Origin: Gammaproteobacteria bacterium
GTDB lineage: Bacteria; Pseudomonadota; Gammaproteobacteria; Pseudomonadales; Pseudomonadaceae
DNA length: 6,383 nt
NCBI GenBank assembly: GCA_012735335.1
Contig: JAAYHO010000138.1
Span: forward strand, 1-6,383
Reading direction: 5' to 3'
Shown here: piece by piece, positions 5,930 through 6,383 of the stretch
Layout: the number at the start of each line of letters is the position of its first letter
Numbering within the stretch: position 1 is the first letter of the stretch
The notes under the pieces: model-generated
Database searches by the model: none
What the model was told of the DNA's origin: nothing
The model's input: only the letters and a program-made list of their open reading frames with translations
Made by a program: the position numbers and the translations under genes

Positions 5930-6383
5930 TTACTGTCTGGATTTCGCCTCGGCGGCCAGATCTTCAGCCGTGCGGCTGCGGGTACGAATCCAGCTCAGGG
6001 CGATGGCGATGATCAGAATCAGACCCACCACACCCAGCATCGGATACACAGTACCCACCAGCTTGGTGAAGCCAACCTGACTCAGCGCCAGACCAATAGC
6101 CGCAAAGATCGCACTCAGAATCTTGAAGCGATTGGTGTCCGGCGTGGCAAAGCGGGCACCGAAAGCGAAGAACATGCCCACCGCGGTACTGTAGATCATT
6201 CCGATCAAAGCCAGAGACATCAGGACGGCCAGCCAGGGATGGATCTGCTCGGCCAGCAGCAGCGTCGGGATTTCGATACCCACCAGCTTGTCCAGGTTGG
6301 CAAACAGCCCGATATTCAACACGATGATCAGAAAACCCAGTCCCAGACCACCGCTCATACCGCCCAGGCTCGCTGCCTTGGGC
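5930..6383 (-). CDS. YkvI-family integral membrane protein, C-terminal part (cut by window edge)
   Basis: The frame is open to the right edge; about 150 residues are visible and the N-terminus lies outside. In-frame codons continue beyond the ATG at 6358 (reading PKAASLGG before it), so that ATG is most likely internal. About four hydrophobic segments can be seen: around GLGLGFLIIVLNIGLF, WLAVLMSLALIGMIYSTAVG, FKILSAIFAAIGLALS and YPMLGVVGLILIIAIALSWI, followed by a short charged tail (RTRSRTAEDLAAEAKSRQ) likely to be cytoplasmic. The stretches IYSTAVGMFFAFGARF and SQVGFTKLVGTVYPMLG resemble the C-terminal half of the YkvI family, which is related to the amino-acid/polyamine/organocation transporter superfamily. 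The substrate is unknown and I do not assign a symbol. It converges on phaJ across a 78-base gap. Confidence 0.75.
   Translation of the reverse strand, partial: PKAASLGGMSGGLGLGFLIIVLNIGLFANLDKLVGIEIPTLLLAEQIHPWLAVLMSLALIGMIYSTAVGMFFAFGARFATPDTNRFKILSAIFAAIGLALSQVGFTKLVGTVYPMLGVVGLILIIAIALSWIRTRSRTAEDLAAEAKSRQ

Overview
The window looks like ordinary chromosomal DNA from a Pseudomonas-like gammaproteobacterium (Pseudomonas, Halopseudomonas or Stutzerimonas type). The GC content is moderately high, genes are tightly packed, and the proteins resemble the Pseudomonas HrpA, FadD1, FadD2 and PhaJ1 proteins as I remember them. The species call is inference, because no search could be run. I see no mobile element, CRISPR array, tRNA or rRNA.

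Layout from left to right. (1) Positions 1-1482, minus strand: the N-terminal 494 codons of the DEAH-box RNA helicase HrpA, cut by the left edge. (2) 1494-1531: a strong intrinsic terminator reading leftward, between fadD1 and hrpA and almost touching the hrpA start. (3) 1559-3247, minus: fadD1, a long-chain acyl-CoA synthetase. (4) 3248-3492: a 245-base gap with a hairpin just after fadD2 and two short perfect palindromes upstream of fadD1. (5) 3493-5178, minus: fadD2, a paralogue of fadD1. (6) 5179-5383: a divergent, AT-rich intergenic region with a 17-base inverted repeat that could be an operator. (7) 5384-5851, plus: phaJ, an (R)-specific enoyl-CoA hydratase of the MaoC/hotdog type. (8) 5852-5929: a short convergent gap with an imperfect hairpin. 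(9) 5930-6383, minus: the C-terminal part of a YkvI-family multi-pass membrane protein, cut by the right edge.

The core is a fatty-acid module. FadD1 and FadD2 activate free fatty acids to acyl-CoAs, which enter beta-oxidation. PhaJ can take the enoyl-CoA intermediate and hydrate it to (R)-3-hydroxyacyl-CoA, the monomer for polyhydroxyalkanoate synthesis. The divergent promoter region between fadD2 and phaJ is therefore a plausible point of shared control. hrpA and the YkvI-like gene are flanking genes with no evident metabolic link.

I did not find a previously undescribed system here. The points worth a second look are regulatory: the terminator abutting the hrpA ribosome binding site, the palindrome between fadD2 and phaJ, and the palindromes ahead of fadD1.
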